Shown here: positions 26,594 through 34,827 of the stretch, one piece after another
Layout of the letters: each line of letters begins with the position of its first letter
Numbering within the stretch: the first letter of the stretch is position 1
From: Bacteroidetes bacterium GWF2_40_14
Lineage (GTDB): Bacteria; Bacteroidota; Bacteroidia; Bacteroidales; UBA932
Direction: 5' to 3'
NCBI GenBank assembly: GCA_001769195.1
Contig: MEOK01000034.1
Location: 1-64,000, forward strand
Length of the DNA: 64,000 bases
Position numbers and translations under genes: made by a program
The notes under the pieces: generated by a model
Database searches by the model: none
What the model saw: only the letters and a program-made list of their open reading frames with translations
What the model was told of the DNA's origin: nothing

Positions 26594-26956
26594 TCAGAAA
26601 GTAAGCTTCAGGAAATCACCATCAATAATCAATAACTTAACCCCGTTTTCTGTGGTTGAGCGGTGGGAACTTAGTTCATCAGAAACGACGTATGTCATAC
26701 CTTCTGTCAGAATGAATTTCTCGCCGTTTTCCATCTCGCTCACAAAGGAGCCCGACAGACAATGTACAATGTGCCCTTTTTTGCACCAGTGGTCGGCAAC
26801 GTAGCCTTTTGAATATTCTACAATACGGACCCTTAGGCCCTCATATTGACAGGTTTGCCAGTAAGCAATACCTGTCTCCCCCTTGTGTTCCGTCTTTGGA
26901 ACAATTGCCCAATCTATAGTTTGAAAGGGGATATTTTTAGTATTATTAGTCAACAT
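26594..26956 (-). CDS. DHCW-motif cupin protein
   Basis: Small single-domain cupin of 120 residues. The start at 26956 (MLTNNTKNIPFQTIDW) is chosen because residues upstream of it do not resemble the family. The signature is ADHWCKKGHIVHCLSG (~65-80), giving His, Cys and His metal-ligand candidates, with an acidic EMENGEKFIL turn after it. Function of this family is not established. It follows guaC on the same strand by 17 bp, so it may be co-transcribed with it. Confidence 0.85.
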   Translation of the reverse strand: MLTNNTKNIPFQTIDWAIVPKTEHKGETGIAYWQTCQYEGLRVRIVEYSKGYVADHWCKKGHIVHCLSGSFVSEMENGEKFILTEGMTYVVSDELSSHRSTTENGVKLLIIDGDFLKLTF

Positions 26957-26973
26957 ATGTTTCCTTGAAATTT

Positions 26974-28011
26974 TCAACTGTAAACCTGATTTTCCTGTTC
27001 TGCCACTCTTATAAATGTTGTCCGTTTTGTAAGTTCCTTCAGCTGAGAAGCTCCCACGTACGTACAAGTACTGCGAATTCCTCCGAGAATGTCGAGAAGA
27101 GTCTCTTCTACTTTTCCTCGGTAAGGTACGGTAACAGTCTTGCCCTCACTGGCGCGGTATTCAGCTACGCCTCCCGAATGTTTCTCCATTGCGGTTGAAG
27201 AACTCATGCCATAGAACAGTTTTACCTTTTCACCGTTTTTTTCTATCAACTCCCCTCCACTCTCATCATGACCTGCCAGCATTCCGCCCAGCATGACAAA
27301 ATCGGCCCCGGCACCAAAGGCCTTTGCCACATCGCCAGGGGTGGAACAACCTCCGTCACTGATAATCTGGCCCCCCAGACCATGAGCAGCGTCGGCACAC
27401 TCAATTATGGCCGAGAGTTGAGGATAACCGACTCCTGTTTTTATACGTGTTGTACACACAGAGCCGGGGCCGATGCCTACCTTTATGATATCTGCACCTG
27501 CAAGCAGAAGTTCCTCAACCATCTCGCCGGTGACAACGTTCCCGGCAATGATTACCTTGTCCGGAAACTTTTTGCGGGTTTGTTTTACAAAGGCAACAAA
27601 GTGTTCCGAATAACCGTTTGCCACGTCTATACAGATGAATCTCAACTGATGATTTGTGTTTAATATCTGAGTAAGTTTCTCAAAATCTGCAGGGCTGGTT
27701 CCTGTACTGACAGCTATGAAGTTTTCAACACCCGGAGGAGCATTCTGAACAAATGTGTTCCATTCATCAACTGTATAGTGTTTGTGAATAGCAGTAAACA
27801 ACTTCTGCTCTTGCAGAGCCAGTGCCATCTCAAAGGTGCCAACCGTATCCATGTTGGCTGCCATTACCGGTATTCCTGTCCAATCACTTTTGGTGTGCAG
27901 GAATTTGAATGTTCGCTCAAGCTTTACCTGCGACCTGCTCTTTAAAGTAGAACGCTTTGGCCGGAACATTACATCTTTAAAACCGAGTTTAATGTCGTAT
28001 TCTATTCTCAT
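26974..28011 (-). CDS. guaC: GMP reductase
   Basis: 345 residues from ATG 28011 ([21 protein letters not shown]), the standard GuaC length without the CBS domains of IMP dehydrogenase. Converts GMP to IMP and ammonia with NADPH, in purine salvage in the cytosol. Seen: catalytic loop [11 protein letters not shown] with Cys at ~186, GVGYPQLSA following it, and [26 protein letters not shown] (key Asp and Gly residues ~218-240). The segment [23 protein letters not shown] is the mobile flap region. Downstream cupin may share the transcript; a terminator separates it from upstream hsp20. Confidence 0.95.
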   Translation of the reverse strand: MRIEYDIKLGFKDVMFRPKRSTLKSRSQVKLERTFKFLHTKSDWTGIPVMAANMDTVGTFEMALALQEQKLFTAIHKHYTVDEWNTFVQNAPPGVENFIAVSTGTSPADFEKLTQILNTNHQLRFICIDVANGYSEHFVAFVKQTRKKFPDKVIIAGNVVTGEMVEELLLAGADIIKVGIGPGSVCTTRIKTGVGYPQLSAIIECADAAHGLGGQIISDGGCSTPGDVAKAFGAGADFVMLGGMLAGHDESGGELIEKNGEKVKLFYGMSSSTAMEKHSGGVAEYRASEGKTVTVPYRGKVEETLLDILGGIRSTCTYVGASQLKELTKRTTFIRVAEQENQVYS

Positions 28012-28031
28012 AATGGTAGTAAAGTTAAGAT

Positions 28032-28060
28032 AAAAAAAGGGGCCATCAAAGGGCCCCTTT
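28032..28060 (-). terminator. Rho-independent terminator of the hsp20 gene
   Basis: A 9-bp stem (28036-28044 with 28052-28060, aaaggggcc / ggccccttt) with a 7-nt loop. Read on the minus strand, it ends in a T run (complement of the A run at 28032-28038). It lies 17 bp past the hsp20 stop and upstream of the guaC start. Confidence 0.85.
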
Positions 28061-28076
28061 CTAATCATTTAGGATT

Positions 28077-28514
28077 TTACATGATCTCAATAAGTTTAAC
28101 AGGCTTTGGTTTTGCCTCCTCTTTTTTAGGAATCGATATTTTAAGGATCCCGTTATCATATTTCGCAGTAATTTTATCGCTTTCAACGGTATTTGGTAAA
28201 GTAAAGGAGCGGTTGAACGATTGATAACTGAACTCTCTGCGGGTAAACTTTTGGCCCTCATTGGCTTCGTTTTCTTCCTGCTTTTCAGAGGAGATTGTAA
28301 GAACATTGTTATTCAGCTCAATCTTGAAATCCTCTTTCCCAAAACCGGGTGCAGCCACCTCTACATCATAACCAACACTGTCTTCCTTGATATTCACTGA
28401 AGGCAGTGTAGTGTTGGTGTCCGAATAATTACTATTCGACCAGTTGAATAAATCGTTATTCAGAAAGTGATCGAATAAATTAGGATACTGGTTTGAAAAT
28501 CTAACTAGTGACAT
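28077..28514 (-). CDS. hsp20: Small heat-shock protein (Hsp20/IbpA family)
   Basis: ATP-independent holdase of 145 residues. The alpha-crystallin domain spans ~35-140: SVGYDVEVAAPGFGKEDFKIELNNN, RREFSYQSFNRSFTLP (the FxRxFxLP signature) and KYDNGILKISIPKKEE. The last motif lies where the I-x-I/V groove-binding tail is usual. The start is preceded 8 bp upstream by AGGAGG on the minus strand, an unusually strong Shine-Dalgarno for this phylum, consistent with high expression on stress. Confidence 0.95.
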   Translation of the reverse strand: MSLVRFSNQYPNLFDHFLNNDLFNWSNSNYSDTNTTLPSVNIKEDSVGYDVEVAAPGFGKEDFKIELNNNVLTISSEKQEENEANEGQKFTRREFSYQSFNRSFTLPNTVESDKITAKYDNGILKISIPKKEEAKPKPVKLIEIM

Positions 28515-28609
28515 AATTTAATCCTCCTGATTTTAGTTAAACATTAATATTCAAAACAGGAAGATTCAAAAAAAATACCAGACAGAAAAATGTGTCAGAT
28601 TGACACTGA

Positions 28610-29044
28610 CTAGTAACTATAGAGTAATTGTACTGACCATTTATCGAGATTTATAATGATGTTATTATAACCTGTCGTTCTTATGGGTTTAAGATTAAAA
28701 GCGACTCTCCTGGTTATCACTGCCAGACATAACTCTTTGTTATCCAGAGAAATTCTCATGTATCGTTGAATTGGATAAGACTCGGCAATTACTTCTGAAT
28801 CAAACGCTTTGAAAATCCAACTGCTGCCACTGCAACCACTGGCGGTCACCTCTAAAACAAGGCTGTCACCAACAACTGCTGCACTCTTTATTGTGTAATT
28901 ATTTGTTATTGCTTTGGTATACAGGATATTGTCTAAGACAACTATTTTGTTATCTGAATCTGGAACCTCCTCCATCTTTGTTATGCAGGACACTGTAATT
29001 GCAGAAAGAAGAATGGTTAACAAGAAACAATACGGACTTTTCAT
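28610..29044 (-). CDS. Small lipoprotein of unknown function
   Basis: 144 residues with a lipoprotein signal (MKSPYCFLLTILLSAITVSC). The mature part has a beta-rich body with a GCSGSSW motif near residue 70. I do not recognise a defined family. No enzyme motif is seen. It lies between trpF and hsp20 on the same strand with ~17 bp to the trpF stop side. Confidence 0.65.
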   Translation of the reverse strand: MKSPYCFLLTILLSAITVSCITKMEEVPDSDNKIVVLDNILYTKAITNNYTIKSAAVVGDSLVLEVTASGCSGSSWIFKAFDSEVIAESYPIQRYMRISLDNKELCLAVITRRVAFNLKPIRTTGYNNIIINLDKWSVQLLYSY

Positions 29045-29061
29045 AAATCATAAATTTACTT

Positions 29062-29706
29062 TCACAGATTATCAAAAAAATTCTCCAGCTTGTATGGGTC
29101 AAGCTGACCTTTTGTCCTTACGCCGCTACACAGATCAAGACCGAATGGTTGTACCTGGTCGATGGCCTGTCTTACGTTTTCAGGAGTAAGTCCGCCGGCA
29201 AGAAAAACAGGAACTTTAGATTGTTCGACTATTTTCCGACTGATCTCCCAATTATGAACACGTCCGGTTCCCCCAAGTTCCTTTATTCTAAGATTTGGAT
29301 TACCACTGTCTAACAATATAGCATCTACGAGATTGGAGATTCTTACTGCCTCATCGATTGTCTCTTCGCCAACAACATGTATCACCTGAACTATTTTGAT
29401 TGCAGGCAATGCGTTTTTAATCAGGTTATAACTACCCTCAATCAACTCATCAACAATCTGGATAGTATTTGTAAGTGTCCGTCTGTGATGCGCAATAATT
29501 TGCTCCGCCGATGTTTCACTTGTGAGCATAAATGTAGCTATAGGAGGGGGGACGGTTTTGGAAATTGCCAGAATGAGTTCGTCTGAGATAACTCCCGGCC
29601 CACTTGGCATTTTAGCTACCAGACCCAGTGCCGACGCTCCAAAATCAATGGCCATTCTTGCCTCCTCGATGGAGCTTATACAGCAGATCTTAACTCTTGG
29701 TCTCAT
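29062..29706 (-). CDS. trpF: TrpF-like phosphoribosylanthranilate isomerase
   Basis: TIM-barrel enzyme of 214 residues in tryptophan synthesis. The N-terminal VKICCI replaces the usual KICGI but keeps the catalytic Cys (~8); the general acid Asp is in ILLDSG (~131). Phosphate-binding glycines are seen in FLAGGLTPENV (~168) and DLCSGVRTKGQLD (~190), which is DVSSGVE in typical TrpF. It is not in a trp operon. The two altered motifs suggest a divergent branch, perhaps with a different isomerase substrate; fold assignment is secure, exact reaction less so. ATGA overlap with the DUF3795 gene. Confidence 0.8.
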   Translation of the reverse strand: MRPRVKICCISSIEEARMAIDFGASALGLVAKMPSGPGVISDELILAISKTVPPPIATFMLTSETSAEQIIAHHRRTLTNTIQIVDELIEGSYNLIKNALPAIKIVQVIHVVGEETIDEAVRISNLVDAILLDSGNPNLRIKELGGTGRVHNWEISRKIVEQSKVPVFLAGGLTPENVRQAIDQVQPFGLDLCSGVRTKGQLDPYKLENFFDNL

Positions 29707-30065
29707 TTTCTCTTAATGGTTTGTTTTTTAGCATTTGCCATTTCAAGTGCAAAACCGTCATAACCAACAATCTTGATCCGGCTTATGCATGCACTTCTGT
29801 CTGAATTAAATATGAATCCAAAGGTTTTGGAAATAAAGTTATTGTATTTTTTGCACTGACTAAGTTCAATCATCTTGCAATCGGCACAGCTCTGTAAGTT
29901 GTTCTCCATGCAGCATTGTCTGATTTTGCACCATGTTGCCTTTACATTCTCCTTGCATCCGGGGCATTTACCGGCCAGATAGGAGCGACATGCACCGCAA
30001 TAGAGGCCGCAGAAGGCAATCAGATTTGAGTCAGGGACAATCTCCCTTTTGTTTGTTGTTGTCAT
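29703..30065 (-). CDS. DUF3795 cysteine-rich protein
   Basis: 120 residues with twelve cysteines, arranged as FCGLYCGACRSYLAGKCPGC (~18-37) followed by WCKIRQCCMENNLQSCADC (~45-63; key Cys spacing C-x4-CC-x7-C-x2-C). This is the DUF3795 pattern, probably binding zinc or an iron-sulfur cluster; no function is established. The ATGA overlap couples it to the downstream trpF-like gene. Confidence 0.85.
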   Translation of the reverse strand: MTTTNKREIVPDSNLIAFCGLYCGACRSYLAGKCPGCKENVKATWCKIRQCCMENNLQSCADCKMIELSQCKKYNNFISKTFGFIFNSDRSACISRIKIVGYDGFALEMANAKKQTIKRK

Positions 30066-30079
30066 ATAATTACTTTTAT

Positions 30080-31009
30080 TTATTCCGATAATTTCTTAAT
30101 ATATTCAGGAGTGGCAGGCTCATCTTTAAAAAAAACACCTTTTTCACCTCTGGAGAGAGCCCACTTGTCGATCCATGAAATTCCCCAATTACCATATACT
30201 GTAATAGCAGATTCATAAGCTTTATCCTCCAGTACCCTATCCAGGCTTACAAACTCATAATTGTTCCTCCAAAACATCTCTGCCAGAAGAGCTATATAGT
30301 CAGAATTCAGAAGGTTGGCATGTAGAAGCAATATCTGTGGTATATGTCTTCCAAACAAGGCATTTGACTGTCGTTCGTAATATTTCAACTTCTGCTCCAT
30401 GTAATCAATATAATCAAGACCAATCTGCTGCATCATCTGGACCTCTTTTTTGTCTTGCGCCCTCTTGTACGCCAATGCGAACAGATAATCATCATTGTCT
30501 ATTGTTACGGGAGCAACTGTGTATGCATGTTCTAAAAGAAAAGTATTCAGTGAGTCTGCTTTTGCCTTTGTATTGCCAACATGCAGGAAAGGATGCCGGA
30601 AATATTTGATAGTCCGACCATTGTTTGCCAGTAACTCTTTTGTGATAACTTCGCCTTTTAAAATATCGGCCGAATACTTCTCAAAAGAGACCGAATTGTA
30701 ATCGGGATGAGAATATGTGTGGTTGCCAATTTCCAGACCGTTATCTAACCAGCTCTTAAGCATGTTTACCTGAAACGGGTTACGTTTACCATTATCATAT
30801 AATTTTCGCTCATTTACAAAACCTATTGCTGGTATCCTGTTCTCCTTTAATGACTGTACCAATTTGTCAGTCAGATTTTTCTGATAACAAGTGTCGTTTT
30901 TCCCATAACTAACAACAGGCAGGTCATCAAAGGTAAAGCAAACCTGTTTTTCCTGACCGTATAAAGACAAGCCAGAGAAAAGCAATATAAGTAGCAGTAG
31001 AATTCTCAT
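30080..31009 (-). CDS. Secreted polysaccharide deacetylase (NodB/CE4 family)
   Basis: 309 residues from ATG 31009, giving a signal peptide (MRILLLLILLFSGLSLYGQ). The NodB domain begins with CFTFDDLPV (TFDD motif, catalytic and metal Asp) and has the metal histidines in EIGNHTYSHPDYNS (H-x3-H, ~100). The later LLLHANLLN carries the third motif's His. Substrate could be a peptidoglycan or capsule N-acetyl sugar. The frame stays open 32 codons upstream of the chosen start and that part resembles a cupin N-terminus, described separately. Confidence 0.86.
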   Translation of the reverse strand: MRILLLLILLFSGLSLYGQEKQVCFTFDDLPVVSYGKNDTCYQKNLTDKLVQSLKENRIPAIGFVNERKLYDNGKRNPFQVNMLKSWLDNGLEIGNHTYSHPDYNSVSFEKYSADILKGEVITKELLANNGRTIKYFRHPFLHVGNTKAKADSLNTFLLEHAYTVAPVTIDNDDYLFALAYKRAQDKKEVQMMQQIGLDYIDYMEQKLKYYERQSNALFGRHIPQILLLHANLLNSDYIALLAEMFWRNNYEFVSLDRVLEDKAYESAITVYGNWGISWIDKWALSRGEKGVFFKDEPATPEYIKKLSE

Positions 31010-31105
31010 GTTTAAACATGCTTTATCGGGGTGCAGAAGCACCCTTAGGATTGTATCGTCACCGGCTATAAACTCTTCGGAGTTTTTAAGATCTTTAATC
31101 AACAT
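31010..31105 (-). pseudogene. Probable relic of a cupin-protein N-terminus, in frame with the deacetylase
   Basis: The 32 codons in front of the deacetylase signal peptide read MLIKDLKNSEEFIAGDDTIL then RVLLHPDKA. I recognise this as the start of small cupin proteins (..GD.T.LREILHPDK..). The rest of a cupin is absent. It may be a deletion scar, or an untranslated leader by chance; certainty is moderate. Confidence 0.4.
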
Positions 31106-31150
31106 AGGTTAAATATATAATGCATTAAAAGTACAAACTTTTTTTTATTT

Positions 31151-31180
31151 TTGGAACTTACTTATTAGTAAGTATATTTG
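31151..31180 (+). promoter_or_regulatory. Promoter of the tetR-fabF operon
   Basis: TTG (31151-31153), a 19-bp spacer and an exact TATATTTG (31173-31180). The start point would be near 31187, ruling out the GTG at 31180 as start codon and supporting ATG 31204. Confidence 0.75.
31156..31173. promoter_or_regulatory. Palindromic operator between -33 and -7 (likely TetR autoregulation)
   Basis: Perfect 7-4-7 dyad ACTTACT-TATT-AGTAAGT, filling the promoter spacer of the TetR gene and lying in the divergent region with the deacetylase. Placement fits a repressor that blocks polymerase; binding by this TetR is inferred. Confidence 0.7.
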
Positions 31181-31203
31181 TGCCGACACAAAATCATGAT
31201 AAA

Positions 31204-31758
31204 ATGTCTGTAACTCGCGAAAAGATAATAGAATTAGGAGAAAATCTAATCCGCTCAAAAGGGTATAATGCTTTTAGCTATCAGGATATCTCCACCGAAT
31301 TAGGAATAAAAAACGCGGCTGTACACTACTATTTTCCCACAAAGGAAAACCTGGGGACGAGTATAGTAAAGACAAATATCCAACGTTTTGAAGAGATGGT
31401 GGAGAATATGCACAGTCATGGTTTTAATGAAAGGCAACAACTCGATACGTTTGTAAAAATATATCTGAAGAGCCACAGAGAACAGAAACTGTGTATAATA
31501 GGCTCTCTTGCATCTGACTTTAACACTTTAAATGAAACAACAAGAACAGAGCTAAAAAGGATGACTGAAATAATCCTGAAGTGGCTAACGGATATTCTTG
31601 TCACCGGCAAAGAAAAGAAACTCTTTGTTTTTGACGAGGAGCCGCAGAGCAAGGCGTTTATTATATTGTCAGGCATGGTAGCGAGCCTGCAGGTATCAAG
31701 AATGATGGACAAAATGGACTATAAAAACGTGTGTCAAACTATAATCAGTTTAAAATAA
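31204..31758 (+). CDS. TetR-family transcriptional regulator
   Basis: 184 residues. The N-terminal helix-turn-helix reads IIELGENLIRSKGYNAFSYQ then DISTELGIKNAAVHYYFPTKENL (~5-48), a standard TetR DNA-binding domain. The C-terminal ligand domain is short and typical. A palindrome in its own promoter suggests autorepression. fabF follows after 5 bp, so it is probably in the regulator's operon, and the divergent deacetylase may also be controlled. Confidence 0.9.
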   Translation: MSVTREKIIELGENLIRSKGYNAFSYQDISTELGIKNAAVHYYFPTKENLGTSIVKTNIQRFEEMVENMHSHGFNERQQLDTFVKIYLKSHREQKLCIIGSLASDFNTLNETTRTELKRMTEIILKWLTDILVTGKEKKLFVFDEEPQSKAFIILSGMVASLQVSRMMDKMDYKNVCQTIISLK

Positions 31759-31763
31759 ACAAT

Positions 31764-33005
31764 ATGAGAAGAGTAGTAATAACCGGATTAGGTGCTGTAA
31801 CACCAATTGGGAATAATGTAACAGATTTTTGGAGTAATTTGGTAAATGGAAAAAGTGGATCAGCTGCTATAACAAAATTTGATACAACTAATCATAAGAC
31901 AAAATTTGCATGCGAGGTCAAGGGGTTCGATCCATTTCTGTGTATGGAAAAACAGGAGGTCAGAAAAATGGATCTATATACTCAGTATGCCATAGCTGCA
32001 GCAGAAGAGTGTATGAAAGATTCTGGTTTGGACCTTGCCAAATGCAACCTCAATAAAACAGGTGTGATTCTGGCAACCGGAATAGGAGGGTTGATGACCT
32101 TTGAGGAGGAGATCCTGAATTTTGCGGAAAATAAAATGATTCCAAGGTTCAGTCCTTTCTTCATAACAAAGATGATCTCCAATATTGCCGCCGGTCAGAT
32201 ATCAATACGATACGGTCTCCATGGTATCAGTTTTTCTATGTCCTCTGCTTGTGCATCGTCCAATAATGCGATAGGAAATGCTATGGATCTGATAAGGATG
32301 GGGCGGGCCGATATAATACTTGCCGGAGGTGCCGAGGCTTCTATAGCTCATTCTGCTATTGGCGGGTTTAATTCTATTAAAGCCTTGTCTACATTAAATG
32401 ACTCCCCTGAAACTGCCTCCCGTCCATTTGACAAGAGTCGTGACGGTTTTGTGGCAGGAGAGGGAGCTGGAGTACTTATGGTAGAGGAGCTTGAACATGC
32501 CTTAAAGAGAGGAGCCAAAATCTATTGCGAACTTGTCGGATATGGAGCTGCCTCGGATGCATATCATATTACCGCAACCCATCCCGATGGTCTGGGGGCA
32601 ATTCTGGCAATGGAGAGTGCTTTGACAGATGCCGGTTTGACACCAGATGATGTTGATTACATCAATGCCCATGCTACAGCAACACCACTTGGCGATATAA
32701 GCGAATGCAAGGCTATTGAGGAAGTTTTTGGCCATTGTCTGGATAAAATTCATATAAGCGGAACAAAATCAATGACCGGCCATCTGTTGGGGGCAGCGGG
32801 AGCAATTGAGGCTATTGCCTGCATTAAGGCAATTGAAAACAATGTTATTCCTCCAACAATCAATCTAAATGATATTGACCCTCAGATAAATCCTCTGCTT
32901 GACCTTACACCATTAAAAGCTAACAAAACAGAGGTGAATGTTGCAATAAACAATACATTTGGGTTTGGCGGACACACATCTACAACAGTATTCAAGAAGT
33001 ACTAG
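31764..33005 (+). CDS. fabF: Beta-ketoacyl-ACP synthase II
   Basis: 413 residues (start MRRVVITGLGAVTPIGNN at 31764). Elongates acyl-ACP with malonyl-ACP in fatty-acid synthesis. Catalytic Cys-His-His: SSACASSNNAIG (Cys ~163), NAHATATPLGD (His ~303) and SMTGHLLGAAGA (His ~339); GFGGHTSTTVF closes the protein. Full family length. Presence behind a TetR gene suggests a regulated second copy rather than the constitutive housekeeping copy, which would normally neighbour acpP. Confidence 0.9.
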   Translation: MRRVVITGLGAVTPIGNNVTDFWSNLVNGKSGSAAITKFDTTNHKTKFACEVKGFDPFLCMEKQEVRKMDLYTQYAIAAAEECMKDSGLDLAKCNLNKTGVILATGIGGLMTFEEEILNFAENKMIPRFSPFFITKMISNIAAGQISIRYGLHGISFSMSSACASSNNAIGNAMDLIRMGRADIILAGGAEASIAHSAIGGFNSIKALSTLNDSPETASRPFDKSRDGFVAGEGAGVLMVEELEHALKRGAKIYCELVGYGAASDAYHITATHPDGLGAILAMESALTDAGLTPDDVDYINAHATATPLGDISECKAIEEVFGHCLDKIHISGTKSMTGHLLGAAGAIEAIACIKAIENNVIPPTINLNDIDPQINPLLDLTPLKANKTEVNVAINNTFGFGGHTSTTVFKKY

Positions 33006-33006
33006 A

Positions 33007-33861
33007 TTAGAAGAGTTTGATCATTTCAAATTGCTTTCCCCTTACAGGAATGCCGTTTGACTCGATAAACGAAGTGATTGCCTCACACGATTTGTCTGTG
33101 TTTATTACTTTTACAGAGTTGTGTTTGTTGTACTTAAGAGCCTCTGCCAGCAAAATTGATGCTATGCCCTCTCTTCGATGACTTATGCATACCGCTATCT
33201 GGGTCAGATCACCTGATAATGGTTCGAAAATGCAATAACCGACCAAGTCTTCTGCGGCATAAGCTCCCAGTATCACAAAATCATTCATACACCTGCCAAT
33301 TGCCTCGAAACTATTTTGCCAGGATGGAGCAAAATCCATGAATTCAGCCATTTGGTTTTGGCTACTCAGGTCAGTTTTTTTTATGAAATATTCCGGTTTT
33401 AACACTTTGCGGGCTAACGATATTTCTACATTATTTTGCTTGAAGTAGTTGAACTCCCTTGTTGTCTCAAATCCAAGCTTTCTGTATACCGAAACAGCCT
33501 TGTCGTTATGTTGCAGAACCTCTAAAAGATATTGTGAAATACCTGCATTTTTAAGAAACGGTAACGAATAAGTGAATATCCTGGAAGCCAGGCCTTTTCC
33601 CTGGTACTCATAGATTGTGCCTGTACCTGTGTCATAAGCTGTCTTCACACCTTTGTGTGTGCCAATGCCGTTCAGAGTGAAGGAGACAAGCCTGTCGTTT
33701 ACAAATGCCCCGAAAGATAATTCAGGAACAAATCCTCTGCGGGTTAACATTGTCTTGAGTTCGTCTTTGTCAATCTGAATTTCGTAATCACCAAATGCCA
33801 GGTTAAAAGCTTCAAATATTGTATCAAAACTGATTTTGTCAAGAGAGAGGATTTGTTCCAT
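33007..33861 (-). CDS. GNAT acetyltransferase, tandem-domain
   Basis: 284 residues with two GNAT-like halves. The first shows YEYQGKGLASRIF (~93-105, acetyl-CoA loop) and YRKLGFETTREF (~135); the second has ICISHRREGIASILLAEALKY (key R-x-x-G-I-A, ~225-240) and ends IESNGIPVRGKQFEM. The substrate is unknown. It is convergent with fabF, with 1 bp between the stops, and leads away from the AraC gene 18 bp upstream, with which it could be co-transcribed. Confidence 0.83.
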   Translation of the reverse strand: MEQILSLDKISFDTIFEAFNLAFGDYEIQIDKDELKTMLTRRGFVPELSFGAFVNDRLVSFTLNGIGTHKGVKTAYDTGTGTIYEYQGKGLASRIFTYSLPFLKNAGISQYLLEVLQHNDKAVSVYRKLGFETTREFNYFKQNNVEISLARKVLKPEYFIKKTDLSSQNQMAEFMDFAPSWQNSFEAIGRCMNDFVILGAYAAEDLVGYCIFEPLSGDLTQIAVCISHRREGIASILLAEALKYNKHNSVKVINTDKSCEAITSFIESNGIPVRGKQFEMIKLF

Positions 33862-33879
33862 ACTGAATTATAAGAAAGA

Positions 33880-34827
33880 TTAAATAGGCTTTACCGGAAC
33901 ACAAATATCTACAATGAACCTGCCATCCTTTGGCTCTTCCGGGTATATTTCCAGACACGGGCCATCTCCTGGCTGATAACCGCTTACCGGAAACCATTGG
34001 CCGTAAACCCACTGCCAAGCATCGGTAAATTCATTTGCAGCAATATCAAAACGTGCAACAACATATTTGCCACCTTCAATCTCCATTTTTCCTATTTCTC
34101 CGTTTACTTTTGTTTCGGCAGGAACGGTAATACTGACGCTCATTCTAAGCTTATCTTCGATTGTTATGTTCGGGTCATCGTGATAAACTGTCAGAAACTG
34201 AAGATTGGGTTGTTGCATTAATCCTCTGGCTCCTGCCCATGCGCAGATTTTACCCCACAGGGTTTCGAATAATTTATTGTCGCCCTTGTATGGGCCGGTA
34301 TGCCTGACGTAGGCAACTGTCATTGTTGGAAGTTCCTTGACTTCCAGACTTTTGTTTTGTTTCATATCTGTCCTCCATTTAAGTGTGTTTGAACTGCTAC
34401 AAAGGTAAATGAAGGAATTTTCTCCCTCTTGTTTCCTGTTGCTTTCCAGTTGACTTAAATTGCTTTTTTCGTGTTTTTCGTTTCTGTAAAGTGTTGCAGA
34501 TATGTGAAAATAATTCTTGAAATTTCTGGAAAAAACAGAAACGTCCATAAAACCTACTTCAAATGCAATTTCCGTTATGCCCTTCACTGAGTTAAGAATA
34601 AGTAATGACGCTGCTTTTTCAAGACGCAGACGAAGTATGAACTGAAATGGAGTTTCACCGGTGAGAGCCAAAAAAATCCGATGAAAATGGAACTTTGAGA
34701 AATTGGCAACCGAAGCAAGTTCATCTAAAGTAAACTGTTTCTCAAGGTTCGCCTCGATATAATCAAGAGCCCTATTGATTCTTGACTTGTATTCGTTTTC
34801 TGTATTGGGATTTCTGAGGATTACCAT
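33880..34827 (-). CDS. AraC-family regulator with GyrI-like ligand domain
   Basis: 315 residues. Two AraC helix-turn-helix motifs lie at ~15-115 (FTLDELASVANFSKFHFHRIF and GITEIAFEVGFMDVSVFSRNF; both under the family pattern). After a linker, ~155-315 is an AraC effector-binding/GyrI-like domain (VKELPTMTVAYVRHTGPYKG), which in related proteins such as Rob or BmrR binds hydrophobic or cationic small molecules. It overlaps the HAD gene by one base (TAATG). A multidrug or metabolite sensor role is inferred. Confidence 0.9.
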   Translation of the reverse strand: MVILRNPNTENEYKSRINRALDYIEANLEKQFTLDELASVANFSKFHFHRIFLALTGETPFQFILRLRLEKAASLLILNSVKGITEIAFEVGFMDVSVFSRNFKNYFHISATLYRNEKHEKSNLSQLESNRKQEGENSFIYLCSSSNTLKWRTDMKQNKSLEVKELPTMTVAYVRHTGPYKGDNKLFETLWGKICAWAGARGLMQQPNLQFLTVYHDDPNITIEDKLRMSVSITVPAETKVNGEIGKMEIEGGKYVVARFDIAANEFTDAWQWVYGQWFPVSGYQPGDGPCLEIYPEEPKDGRFIVDICVPVKPI

